A DNA stretch of 16,888 nt, taken from an uncultured Clostridia bacterium. Its GTDB lineage: Bacteria; Bacillota; Clostridia; Oscillospirales; CAG-272. The position numbers and the translations under genes were made by a program. Shown here piece after piece: positions 6,605 through 13,771 of this stretch. The stretch is taken from the NCBI GenBank assembly GCA_946404295.1, contig CAMJDE010000010.1, positions 1 to 16,888 on the forward strand, written 5' to 3'. How positions within the stretch are numbered: the stretch's first letter is position 1; every line of letters begins with the position of its first letter. The notes under the pieces are model-generated. The model did not search any database. It was not told the origin of the DNA and saw nothing but the letters and a program-made list of their open reading frames with translations.

Positions 6605-7960
6605 ATGGAAATTGCGAAAATCAAAGAACGGATCGAAAAGCAGCTCGCCCTGATCACGAAAACCGAGCGTGATCTTTGGCGGATCCCCGAGGTCGGCTTC
6701 AAAGAGTTCAAAACAAACGAGTATATGAAAGCCGCCTTCCGCAAACTGGGGTACGAGTTGACCGAGGCGGAGGGGATCACGGGCTTTTACACCGTCGTCG
6801 ACACGGGGCGTCCCGGTCCGACGGTGCTGGCGCTCGCGGAACTCGACGCGCTCTACTGCGCCGACCATCCCGAACGCGACAAGGAGACCAACGCCGTCCA
6901 CGCCTGCGGGCATCACGCCCAATGCGCCGCGCTGCTCGGTCTTGCCGCCGCTTTGAAAGAGGACGGGGCGCTCGACGGGCTGTCGGGCAGGATCAAACTT
7001 TGTCTCGTTCCCGCCGAAGAGGGGATCGAGATCGAGTACCGCATGGGGCTGATCAAAGAGGGCAAGATCGGTTTTGCCTCGGGAAAACAGGAGTTCCTTT
7101 CGCGGGGGTATTTTGACGACGTGGATCTCGCCTTTATGGTGCACGTCGGGACCGAGAGCGGTTCGGGCGCGCTCTATCGGAAATACAAGGGCTACAACGG
7201 GGTGATCCGGAAAAAGATCGTCATTCGCGGGAAAGCCGCGCACGCCGGGGACTGCCCGCATCTCGGGATCAACGCCCTGAACGCCGCGACCCTCGCGATC
7301 CAGGCGGTCAACAACCTGCGCGAGACCTTCAAGGAAACCGATTTCGTCCGCTTCCATCCCATCATCACCAAGGGCGGCGACGTCGTGAACGCCGTTCCCG
7401 CCGAGGTCGTGATGCAGAGTTACGTCCGCGCGGCGTCAACCGAAGCGCTCGACGGCGCGAACAAGCGGATCAACCGCGCGATCGGCGCGGCGGCGGCGGC
7501 GAACGGCTGCACCGTCGAGATCGACGACATCGCGGGAAGCGAGCCCTTCAAAGAGGACGAGATGCTGACCGTCGTTTACAACTCGGTATGCGAGGCGATC
7601 GGCGGCAAGGACTGTTACGAAGACAGAAGCGACGAATGGGAGGCGTGCTCGACCGATATGGGCGATATCGCCGTCAATATCCCGGCGATCCACCCCTACT
7701 CGATCGGCGCGACCGGGAACGAACACGGCAAGGACTACGCGATCCCGGATCCGACGAAAACCTGCGGCAACTCGGCGCTGCTCCAGTTCGCCCTGATCTC
7801 TTCGCTGCTTGAAAACGACGCGCAGAAAGCCAAGGCGATCAAGGCGAACTACAAGCCCGTCTTCCCCACCATCCGCGACTACGTCGCGTTCAAGAAAACG
7901 CAGACCGCCGAGCGGGAAATGGTGAAGGAGAACGCGGACGGAACGATCACCGTAAAGTGA
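6605..7960 (+). CDS. M20D-type metallopeptidase/amidohydrolase
   Basis: A 451-aa cytoplasmic hydrolase of the M20D group (AbgB, HipO and IAA-amino acid hydrolase relatives). Visible metal-site residues: Asp81 in AELDAL, Cys101 and His103 in HACGHHAQ, the Glu pair 138-139 in PAEEG, His180 in MVHVGTESG, and His363 or His374 in the late IHPYSIGATGNEHG segment. KAAHAG (His213) lies in the lid domain. The set is complete, so activity is expected. Such enzymes split N-acyl or aminobenzoyl amino acids, or small peptides. The segment between PAEEG and His180 is longer than in plant IAA hydrolases. ATG 6605 starts 2 nt after the previous stop, with GAGG at 6594-6597. Its TGA lies inside the first linker of hairpin array 1. 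Confidence 0.88.
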   Translation: MEIAKIKERIEKQLALITKTERDLWRIPEVGFKEFKTNEYMKAAFRKLGYELTEAEGITGFYTVVDTGRPGPTVLALAELDALYCADHPERDKETNAVHACGHHAQCAALLGLAAALKEDGALDGLSGRIKLCLVPAEEGIEIEYRMGLIKEGKIGFASGKQEFLSRGYFDDVDLAFMVHVGTESGSGALYRKYKGYNGVIRKKIVIRGKAAHAGDCPHLGINALNAATLAIQAVNNLRETFKETDFVRFHPIITKGGDVVNAVPAEVVMQSYVRAASTEALDGANKRINRAIGAAAAANGCTVEIDDIAGSEPFKEDEMLTVVYNSVCEAIGGKDCYEDRSDEWEACSTDMGDIAVNIPAIHPYSIGATGNEHGKDYAIPDPTKTCGNSALLQFALISSLLENDAQKAKAIKANYKPVFPTIRDYVAFKKTQTAEREMVKENADGTITVK

Positions 7961-8114
7961 CGAACCGCGGGGCGGTTCGTCGTGACGTGTCGCGCTCCGC
8001 GCAACGTGATGTTTTTTGCCGTCCACGACGGCAAAAGTGATGTTTTCGCCGCCCCAAAAGGGCGGCGAAAATGATGTAACCAAGATCATTCCGCGCTCGC
8101 GCGGATGGAAACAT
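7957..8114 (+). repeat. Hairpin array 1, linker (G/A)TGA(C/T)GT
   Basis: Successive perfect hairpins are joined by a constant heptamer: CGAACCGC/GCGGTTCG at 7961-7979, linker GTGACGT, a GC-rich hairpin, linker GTGATGT, TTTTGCCGTC/GACGGCAAAA, linker GTGATGT, an 11-bp stem (TTTCGCCGCCC/GGGCGGCGAAA), linker ATGATGT. Two further hairpins follow (CCGCGC/GCGCGG, and GGATG/CATCC with a GAAA loop). It begins at the amidohydrolase stop and faces the end of the - strand lipoprotein gene. Confidence 0.8.
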
Positions 8115-8155
8115 CCTTGCGAACTAACCGCGCCAGCAAATGTTATCAGGCGCGC

Positions 8156-8275
8156 AGGGTTAACGAAGTCCTGAATAGTCCGGTGGACTGTTCAGGACGA
8201 GCGGTCGTACCCAAAGCAAGGAGCGAGAGGCAGGCGACACGACGAGTGTCTCTCGCGACTATGCGACGGTGCGAG
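8156..8275 (-). repeat. Structured dispersed repeat, diverged copy C, inverted
   Basis: In reverse orientation this matches 300-420. Shared blocks are CCCAAAGCAAGGAGC and GCGACTATGCGACGG, and the hairpin before them is kept but with different bases: a 14-bp stem GTCCTGAATAGTCC (8168-8181) / GGACTGTTCAGGAC (8185-8198) with loop GGT. Only this part of the element is present. Confidence 0.75.
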
Positions 8276-8298
8276 GGCAAGAGATGCAGAATTCGCGC

Positions 8299-8340
8299 TT
8301 GCGACCCGACGGCGTATTGACATACGCCAAGCGGTCGCAA
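8299..8340. other. Two-step hairpin behind copy C
   Basis: TTGCGACC/GGTCGCAA (8299-8306 with 8333-8340) encloses GGCGTAT/ATACGCC with a small symmetric internal loop. It continues the hairpin-rich spacer and precedes the terminator; no gene is visible. Confidence 0.5.
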
Positions 8341-8363
8341 ACGCGGATAGGAAACGAATTTGA

Positions 8364-8404
8364 ATAAAAAAGGAGAAAAGCGTCCGCGTTCGCGGGCGCT
8401 TTTC
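8364..8404 (-). terminator. Terminator of the 483-aa lipoprotein gene
   Basis: On the - strand, stem GAAAAGCGCCCGCG/CGCGGACGCTTTTC (8375-8404) is followed by TCCTTTTTT (complement of 8365-8374). It lies about 110 nt after the lipoprotein stop; 8405-8514 holds nothing else I can support. Confidence 0.75.
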
Positions 8405-8514
8405 ATCCTTAATTGCGTTTTAGTATGAAGCGGTTTCGCACAGAGAGAAATGCTTTAACGGATCTTTAACAGACCCCATTCGTTTCCGGTCTGCGCTGAA
8501 ATCTGCGCGTCGTC

Positions 8515-9966
8515 TTACTTCAGTTTGTACCAGATCTTCGCAGGAACCACCAGGTCGTCGGTCGTATCGTCCACGGTTCCCTTGTCGTCGATCGTGAAGG
8601 TCGCGTCGGCGGGAGTCGCGTTCGCTTCGACGTCCTGCACGAAGTCCTGTCCGCAGGTGACCTGAAGGTCGGCAAGAACGGCGTAGGCGCCCGAAGTGGA
8701 TTTTCCGAAGAAATCCTCGAACATCAGGACGGCGTAGCTGGTCCGATAGTTGCTCTGCGCACCCTCGGCGCCGATGTCGAAGTAGTTGAGTTTGGTGGGA
8801 TCCTCGGCGTCGATCTCCGCGGTGTAAAGCAGCGCGGTGACGGTGGAGTTCGGGTTCCGGTTGACGGCGTAGTCGGTCGCGTCATACGAGAGAAGCAACG
8901 TGCCGTCGACGTACGCGGATGCGATATAGGTGTACTTGACCTCTCCCGCTTCGATTTTCGCTTCCTGATGCACACGGAAGCCGAGACGGTGCCAGCCGAA
9001 CTCGCCGAGGGCGGGTTTCTTAACCGACGAATCCGCCGCGATCGCTGCGGGAGTCGGGGTGATGTACTCGTAGGTGAAGCCGCTTCTTTCCTTCGCGTCG
9101 AGGTTCGCCTTGACGTGGAAGACGTCGTAGCCGTCAACGTGCGCGTAGGTCAGGGGCTCGCCGGAGTACCCGGTCTTCAGGGTGTCGTTCCAAAGGAAGG
9201 AAACCTCGAGCAACAGGTCGTTGCCGAGCGGGTTCTCTTCGGTCGGGTAGTAGTGGACCTCTTCGTCCTTAATCTCGTTGATGCCCTTTTTGACGCAGAT
9301 ACCGTTCGCGAAGTCGCTGGTGTTCAGCCAGTCAATCCCCATCTCTTCGTTGTAGTCCGCGCGAGCGGCGACGTCCATCTTGGAGTCGATGACGTAGATC
9401 TTTTCGTCCAGTTTTTCCACGATGTTCGTGTTGCAAAGTTTGCAGGTACCGGTCTTGGATCCCTCGGGAGCGAGCAGGGTCGGCTCAACGATCACGAGCG
9501 TTTCGGGATCGACTTGGTGGGCGTCGGGATCAATGTCGATCTCTTCTCTGGTCTCGGGGATTTCGGCGCCGCAGACGTCGCAGAACTTCACTTTCGAGCC
9601 CTTGGTGGTGCAGGTCGGCTCTTGTTCAACGTAGAAATCGGCTTCGGGAGTGTGGGGAAGCGCGGGGATCTCCTCGACGGTCTCGGGGATGATCTGATTG
9701 CACTCGGTGCAGTGGTAGGACTTCGAGCCGGGTGCGGCGCAGCTCGCCTCTACGTCGATCACCATCTCGGCGCCGGGAGTGTGGACGTGCTCGGTGGCAC
9801 CGTCAGTCGTGACCGACGGATTGGTGGCGCCGTCAGTCGTGACCGACGGATTGGTGGCAGGAGCCGTGGTGGCGTCACCCTTCTTATCCTTCCCGCAGGA
9901 AGCGAAGCAGAAGACGCACAGCGCGAGAGCCAGAACAAGTGCGAACGCGATGGACAGTTTTTTCAT
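8515..9966 (-). CDS. Exported lipoprotein with Cys-x2-Cys modules and a GWHR domain
   Basis: A 483-aa protein with a lipoprotein signal peptide: KK, a hydrophobic core, then FASC with Cys24 as the lipid-modified residue. A Thr/Pro-rich linker holds two exact TNPSVTTDGA units (38-57). Three related modules follow, two with the Cys-x2-Cys pair (YHCTEC, KFCDVC, then TCKLC), spaced by PTC...GSK and Glu-rich stretches, a pattern common in surface proteins of gut Clostridia. Residues from about 235 to 445 form a domain with GNDLLLEVSFLWNDTL (near 245), GWHRLGFRVHQEA (near 323) and VLADLQVTCGQDF (near 431), occurring twice in the 727-aa protein upstream. I cannot name it; a beta-sandwich carbohydrate- or surface-binding role is a guess. 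RBS AGAGGAG; own promoter 10035-10063. Confidence 0.8.
   Translation of the reverse strand: MKKLSIAFALVLALALCVFCFASCGKDKKGDATTAPATNPSVTTDGATNPSVTTDGATEHVHTPGAEMVIDVEASCAAPGSKSYHCTECNQIIPETVEEIPALPHTPEADFYVEQEPTCTTKGSKVKFCDVCGAEIPETREEIDIDPDAHQVDPETLVIVEPTLLAPEGSKTGTCKLCNTNIVEKLDEKIYVIDSKMDVAARADYNEEMGIDWLNTSDFANGICVKKGINEIKDEEVHYYPTEENPLGNDLLLEVSFLWNDTLKTGYSGEPLTYAHVDGYDVFHVKANLDAKERSGFTYEYITPTPAAIAADSSVKKPALGEFGWHRLGFRVHQEAKIEAGEVKYTYIASAYVDGTLLLSYDATDYAVNRNPNSTVTALLYTAEIDAEDPTKLNYFDIGAEGAQSNYRTSYAVLMFEDFFGKSTSGAYAVLADLQVTCGQDFVQDVEANATPADATFTIDDKGTVDDTTDDLVVPAKIWYKLK
9793..9852 (-). repeat. Two 30-bp tandem units inside the lipoprotein gene
   Basis: 9793-9822 and 9823-9852 differ at one base and encode the duplicated TNPSVTTDGA linker. 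The unit is in frame, so copy number could vary without breaking the protein. Confidence 0.9.
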
Positions 9967-10034
9967 GGTTTTTTCTCCTCTTTTATTTTTGGGGAACGAC
10001 CGATCCCGCAGGGGTACGGTGCTCCTTGTTCATA

Positions 10035-10063
10035 ATTATATATCAAACTGCGCAAATATTCAA
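10035..10063 (-). promoter_or_regulatory. Promoter of the lipoprotein gene
   Basis: On the - strand TTGAAT (10063-10058), 17-bp spacer, TATAAT (10040-10035). A TATGCAAAT motif (10095-10087) lies 23 nt upstream of the -35 box, as it does near the promoter of the related 727-aa gene. Bases 10064-10190 hold this control region and no gene. Confidence 0.75.
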
Positions 10064-10191
10064 GTTTTTTGGCAAATTTTCTTCGGATTTGCATAATTTT
10101 TTTATTAAAATTCATTTTCCAGGCAAAAATGGGTGAAAACAGGTAATCCGGGCGCCGATTTTGCAATTTTCGGTGGCGCGTGTTGCAAGAT

Positions 10192-10257
10192 AAAAACGCC
10201 CCGCGGCATAACGCGCCGCCCGCGCAGACAGATTGCGCGGGCGGCAAAGGGGTCGTT
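10192..10257 (-). terminator. Terminator after the 42-aa peptide gene
   Basis: On the - strand, an inner 12-bp stem (GCCGCCCGCGCA/TGCGCGGGCGGC, 10245-10215) lies within an outer AACG-CCCC/GGGG-CGTT stem with a bulged base, followed by a run of T (complement of 10192-10196). It begins 8 nt after the peptide stop codon. Confidence 0.7.
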
Positions 10258-10265
10258 TCGGTCGA

Positions 10266-10394
10266 TCAAAGATCGGTGAAATTGAATTCCTGCCAACCGT
10301 TCTCTCCGAGTTCGCTGCTCGCGGTGAGGAGCAGATCGCGGTCAAGCGGAACGATTCTGATCTCGGAGGGTTCGTAAATCTTCTTTTCGTTCAT
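10266..10394 (-). CDS. 42-aa peptide, last gene of the 727-aa protein operon
   Basis: ATG at 10394-10392 is preceded by AAAGGAG with an 8-nt gap, one of the better ribosome binding sites in the window, and TGA is at 10268-10266. The product starts MNEKKIYEPSEIRIVPL, passes through a Leu-rich LLLTASSELG core and ends in an acidic, aromatic tail (NGWQEFNFTDL). The KKxYExPxxxI opening recalls small peptides common beside surface-protein genes in gut Firmicutes, but I can give no family name. It starts 28 nt after the 727-aa protein's stop and is directly followed by a terminator, so it is almost certainly co-transcribed. It could be a precursor peptide, a signal or a chaperone-like partner. It has no classical signal peptide and no Cys. 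Confidence 0.7.
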   Translation of the reverse strand: MNEKKIYEPSEIRIVPLDRDLLLTASSELGENGWQEFNFTDL

Positions 10395-10422
10395 ATCAAA
10401 TACTCCTTTCGATCAGTCGCTA

Positions 10423-12606
10423 TCAATTACTCTTCAACTGATAGTACATCAGTTCTTCGTCATACCAACCGAGGTTGATCGGCGATTGGACCGGACTGGG
10501 AGCGGGCTCGACCTGCTGCGCAAAGTTTTTGCCCGAGTTGATCATCAGGTCGGCGAGAACGAGGTATCTATTCGATCCCTGTCCGAAGAAGTCCTGCAGC
10601 TGCAGCCACGAATACAGGTAAGCGTCGCTCTGATTGTCATGATAGACGAGTTCGTCGTCCACGATCTCCGCGTCGAAGAGCCGATAGCCCTGATTCACGT
10701 AACGGGGATCTCCGCCGCGAACACGACTGACTTCAACGCCGTCAATGTAGAGCGCAAAGGTCAACGTGTAATCGACAACGCCGGCGCTGATTTCCGCCGT
10801 CTGGTGATACCGCAGACCGATCCGATGCCAGCCGTCGCCGCTGACGCCGGTACCGGTACTGTACAGGATCGCACCGCCTTCGCCTTCGGAAGTATCGACG
10901 TTTCCGTTATTCACTATAAGCCACGTCGTACAACGGGTATCCCGATCACCGCCGGAAAACCGACCAAGATCAAGCGTTTTTCCGTTCCCCCACCCGGACA
11001 GCGTACTGTTCCAGAGGATCGAGAACTCGACGAGCAGGTCGTTGCCCTCGGGATTCTCGTTGGTCGGGTAGAAGTGCCCTTCCTCCGCCGCAATGTCTTT
11101 AAGCGACTTGGTGGGGGCATAGAATTTTTTGGAGGAACCCCAACCGGTTGGCGCAGATGCGTCCTTTCCGTTGATGACGACGGGGGTCATCTCGGACGGA
11201 GTAGAAACGACCGCGTGCCCCGCACCGCAAATCGAGCAATGCTCGGATTTCCAACCGTTCTCAAGCAGCGTCGCCGGTTTGGTGATGGTATAATTGCCGT
11301 CCCAGACGTGTTCGTGCGCCTCGGCTGCGGCGAAGTAGACCTTTGCCGTGAGGGTGTTTCCGTCGGAGGTCTTATAGGTCTGCGACACGGGGTCGGCGAC
11401 CTTCGTCACCTGCTGTTTGAAGGTCTGCCCGCAGGAGAACGAGAGATCCTGCAGAACGAGGTAGCCGGGATTGGCGGACGATTTATAGATCTTTTCGATC
11501 ATGACGTAAGCGTCGCAATTCTTCGATACTTTATCGTAGATCATCCGGTTGGTGTAGGGTTCCAGATTGAAAAGTTTGCCGGTATAGGAACCGGTCTTGG
11601 TCTTGGCGTACGCGGTCTTATCGACCTCAAGAATCTTCTCGCCGTCGAGGTACGCGGTGGCGACGATCTGATAATCCTCGACGCCGTTATTGTTGATCGC
11701 GTTCTGGTGGATGCGGACGCCGAAGCGGTGCCAGCCGTAGCCGCCGATCGAGAGATCGGGTTTCTGATAGAGAACGACGTCACCTTCTCTCGAAGTGTTA
11801 GAGACCATACCGGTCTTCAGATTGATATTGAAGACGTTGTTGTTCTCAATATACATCACGGTCAGAGTACCGTCGCTCGCGTTCGACATCGTGTCGTTGT
11901 AGAGGAAGCTGAACTCGATCAGCAGGTCGTTGCCGGCGTACTCGTTGTTGTCCTTCGGGAAATAGCGGATATTACCCGTCCACAGACTTTTCACGTCTTT
12001 CTTAATACCGAAGGTTTTGTAGTCGGTGTCATCCTTATGGTCCGGGTTCTGGATCGAATAGCCGCTTGCGTTCCGGGTCGCAAGATCCCAATTCGAGTGG
12101 TACTCGATCGCGGGGTGCGCCTCCCAAACCGAGATGGACTCAGTGGAAGAATAGCGGGTGCCTTCCCCGTCTGTGACAAAAGCGCGGACGTAGATCGTCC
12201 CGTCAAAGTAGGAACGCGGGATGTTGGTCAGTTTGACCGCGACCCAGAAACGCCCGTCCGAGGCGTTGACCGTTTTGCCGTCCGCCGTGATCGAACGGTA
12301 AACGGTGGTCGCGTTGTAGGTCTTGACGCCGTCCTCCCCTTTTTCCGGGGTGGAGTCGGTCTTCGAGAACACGAAGCCGACCGACGTGTAGCCCGCAAGT
12401 TTTTCAGCCGAGACCGTAAAAACGAAGCGAAGGTTAGACGTTGCGTCGATCATCGAGTAGGACGTCGGCGCCTGATAGCCGAAGTCCTGAATCTCGTCGC
12501 CGTCCGCCGTCGAAACGATCGGGACCAGCGCCGCGAGCAGTACGGTCAGCATCGCGAGGATCAAAAGCAGCGATACCGCCTTTTTGGGGGTCTTTGCAAA
12601 GTTCAT
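10423..12606 (-). CDS. Secreted 727-aa protein with two GWHR domains
   Basis: A signal peptide (KTPKK, then LLLILAMLTVLLAALVPIV, cleaved near residue 34) shows export. Residues 40-165 form a module with LRFVFTVSAEKLAGYTSVGF and IPRSYFDGTIYVRAFVTDGE, a type frequent in secreted Clostridia proteins. Two copies of the domain also found in the 483-aa lipoprotein follow: GNDLLIEFSFLYNDTM (near 225), GWHRFGVRIHQ (near 289), CGQTFKQQV (near 390); and GNDLLVEFSILWNSTL (near 525), GWHRIGLRYHQTA (near 592), VLADLMINSGKNF (near 682). One Cys-x2-Cys module (HCSICGAGH) lies between them. There is no sorting motif or membrane anchor at the C-terminus, so it is probably released or held non-covalently. RBS GAGAGGAG; own promoter. 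Function not recognised. Confidence 0.8.
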   Translation of the reverse strand: MNFAKTPKKAVSLLLILAMLTVLLAALVPIVSTADGDEIQDFGYQAPTSYSMIDATSNLRFVFTVSAEKLAGYTSVGFVFSKTDSTPEKGEDGVKTYNATTVYRSITADGKTVNASDGRFWVAVKLTNIPRSYFDGTIYVRAFVTDGEGTRYSSTESISVWEAHPAIEYHSNWDLATRNASGYSIQNPDHKDDTDYKTFGIKKDVKSLWTGNIRYFPKDNNEYAGNDLLIEFSFLYNDTMSNASDGTLTVMYIENNNVFNINLKTGMVSNTSREGDVVLYQKPDLSIGGYGWHRFGVRIHQNAINNNGVEDYQIVATAYLDGEKILEVDKTAYAKTKTGSYTGKLFNLEPYTNRMIYDKVSKNCDAYVMIEKIYKSSANPGYLVLQDLSFSCGQTFKQQVTKVADPVSQTYKTSDGNTLTAKVYFAAAEAHEHVWDGNYTITKPATLLENGWKSEHCSICGAGHAVVSTPSEMTPVVINGKDASAPTGWGSSKKFYAPTKSLKDIAAEEGHFYPTNENPEGNDLLVEFSILWNSTLSGWGNGKTLDLGRFSGGDRDTRCTTWLIVNNGNVDTSEGEGGAILYSTGTGVSGDGWHRIGLRYHQTAEISAGVVDYTLTFALYIDGVEVSRVRGGDPRYVNQGYRLFDAEIVDDELVYHDNQSDAYLYSWLQLQDFFGQGSNRYLVLADLMINSGKNFAQQVEPAPSPVQSPINLGWYDEELMYYQLKSN

Positions 12607-12652
12607 CTGAAAAAGTCTCCTCTCTTTTTTGGTTGTACTTTGCGGCTTTTCG

Positions 12653-12679
12653 GGCGGACAAAAAAAGAACGCGTCCGCC
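12653..12679 (-). promoter_or_regulatory. Hairpin in the 5' leader of the 727-aa gene
   Basis: A 7-bp stem GGCGGAC/GTCCGCC with a 13-nt, T-rich loop lies between promoter and ribosome binding site in a leader of about 90 nt. It may affect mRNA stability; I see no known riboswitch. Confidence 0.4.
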
Positions 12680-12704
12680 GGAGGTGGAACACCCCTTGTT
12701 GTTC

Positions 12705-12733
12705 ATTATACACGAAAAATGAGAAAATGGCAA
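12705..12733 (-). promoter_or_regulatory. Promoter of the 727-aa gene
   Basis: On the - strand TTGCCA (12733-12728), 17-bp spacer, TATAAT (12710-12705). Confidence 0.75.
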
Positions 12734-12737
12734 GCAA

Positions 12738-12799
12738 ATTTGCATATTTTGTGTCATTTTGCATAAATATTTTACTTTCTTGCAAATAATATGCAAAAT
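12738..12799 (-). promoter_or_regulatory. Cluster of TTTGCAT-like motifs upstream of the 727-aa promoter
   Basis: ATTTGCATA (12738-12746), ATTTTGCAT (12756-12764), TTGCAAAT (12780-12787) and ATGCAAAAT (12791-12799), the last being an exact inverted copy of the second. One such motif also precedes the lipoprotein promoter at a matching distance. This could be an operator or an AT-rich UP-type region. Confidence 0.45.
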
Positions 12800-12855
12800 G
12801 TCTTATGGCAAGACAGAATAGCGAGTGATTTGCAACAGGCGGTGATGAAACTTGC

Positions 12856-12886
12856 AAAAAGGGCGCCGTGCCAAGCGGCACGGCGC
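12856..12886 (-). terminator. Terminator of the nitroreductase gene
   Basis: Perfect 10-bp stem GCGCCGTGCC/GGCACGGCGC (12863-12886) with a 4-nt loop; on the - strand CCTTTTTG follows. It starts 36 nt after the nitroreductase stop. Confidence 0.85.
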
Positions 12887-12921
12887 GAACGTTCGGTTTT
12901 TCGGTTGTGATAGGATCCGGT

Positions 12922-13449
12922 TTACTCCACCCGGACGATCCGGTCCGGACGCCGTTCCGGCGCGGCGGGTAGGTCGCAGTCCGCATACCCGACGGCAAGA
13001 TGCCCGACCCCCTCCCAGTCGCCCGTGATCCCGAGATCGGCGAGCCACTTTTTGAAGGCGGGGGTCTCGAACTCTTCCTTGGCGCGGTGGATCCAGATGC
13101 TCCCGAGCCCGAGCGAGTGGGCGGCGAGCATCATATTCCCCATCACCAGACTGCCGTCGTAGATCCCGGTGAAGCAGGATCTGTCGAAGAGGACGACGAG
13201 GATCGCGGGGGCGCCGTAGAAGGGATCGAACCCCTCGCCCCAACCGCCGATCGCACGGTTTGCTTCGACGATCATTTTCCGCGCCGCGGGGTTGGTTACG
13301 ACGATGGTTTTGGTCGCCTGGCGCCCCATTCCGCTCGCGGCGTAAAGTCCCGCCTCGGCGATCTCGTCAAGCAGTTTCCGATCGGGCATCACGGGCTTGA
13401 ACTTGCGAACGCTCCGGCGCTCTTTGATATTCCTTAGGACTTCGTTCAT
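12922..13449 (-). CDS. Nitroreductase family flavoprotein
   Basis: A 175-aa cytoplasmic protein of the FMN-dependent nitroreductase fold. It opens NEVLRNIKERRSVRKF, with the Arg-Arg-Ser FMN phosphate-binding motif at 11-13. AASGMGRQATKTIVVT (about 37-52) is a second cofactor region, YGAPAILVVLFD and the helix MGNMMLAAHSLGLGSIWI (about 103-120) form the core, and HLAVGYADC lies near the end. Length is typical of the short, single-domain branch. Members reduce nitro compounds, quinones or enones with NAD(P)H; the substrate is not readable. AAAAGGAGC precedes the ATG. It lies downstream of rubrerythrin on the same strand with hairpin array 2 between, and I find no good promoter of its own, so it may be read from the rubrerythrin promoter. 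Joint roles in redox stress are plausible. Confidence 0.88.
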   Translation of the reverse strand: MNEVLRNIKERRSVRKFKPVMPDRKLLDEIAEAGLYAASGMGRQATKTIVVTNPAARKMIVEANRAIGGWGEGFDPFYGAPAILVVLFDRSCFTGIYDGSLVMGNMMLAAHSLGLGSIWIHRAKEEFETPAFKKWLADLGITGDWEGVGHLAVGYADCDLPAAPERRPDRIVRVE

Positions 13450-13537
13450 CTTTTTGCTCCTTTTCGTTCGGCGCGGTCGCTTCCTATTTATTTAAACGCG
13501 CGGGGGCGGGGGCGCAGGCAACCGCTTACGCGGTCGC

Positions 13538-13770
13538 GCGAGATGTTTGCTTCGCAAACGCGATATGTTCTCGCTTTGCTCGAACGCGATATGTATTCGC
13601 TACGCTCCTACGCGATATGCGCTCGCTCCGCTCGCGCGTGAAGGCGATATAAATCCCTCACGCCCCGCAGGGCATATCGCGTTCCGCGCCCCGCGCGGAA
13701 CATATCGCGTCCCAACGGGACATATCGCAAATCCCGCAAGGGATTTATATCGCGCGCCGCGCAGCGGCGC
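13538..13770. repeat. Hairpin array 2, linker GCGATAT with mirrored half
   Basis: Linker GCGATAT occurs at 13560, 13586, 13612 and 13644, then its reverse complement ATATCGC at 13674, 13702, 13722 and 13747. A degenerate copy (GCGAGATG) starts near 13538. Between linkers are short hairpins such as GTTTGC/GCAAAC, TTCCGCGC/GCGCGGAA, TCCC/GGGA and AAATCCC/GGGATTT. The array fills the gap between the rubrerythrin stop and the nitroreductase leader. Confidence 0.85.
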
Positions 13771-13771
13771 C

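Noticed and set aside
3180..7960. True opine metallophore (staphylopine-like) locus
   Set aside because: No nicotianamine synthase-like gene or metal-transport genes are in the window, and the dehydrogenase looks like the general octopine family; kept only as a hypothesis about opines in general.
8420..8479. 19-codon open frame on the - strand after the lipoprotein gene
   Set aside because: It has no proper ribosome binding site, unlike the 42-aa peptide gene, and nothing else supports translation.
8968..10035. 355-codon open frame on the + strand
   Set aside because: It is antisense to the lipoprotein gene and Val/Gly/Arg-rich without motifs.
10486..12789. 767-codon open frame on the + strand
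   Set aside because: It is antisense to the 727-aa secreted protein, whose signal peptide, domains and ribosome binding site are convincing. The antisense product is low-complexity and has no ribosome binding site.
13538..13770. CRISPR-like regular array
   Set aside because: The constant part is only 7 bp, the variable parts are self-complementary and short, orientation flips mid-array, and no cas gene is present.
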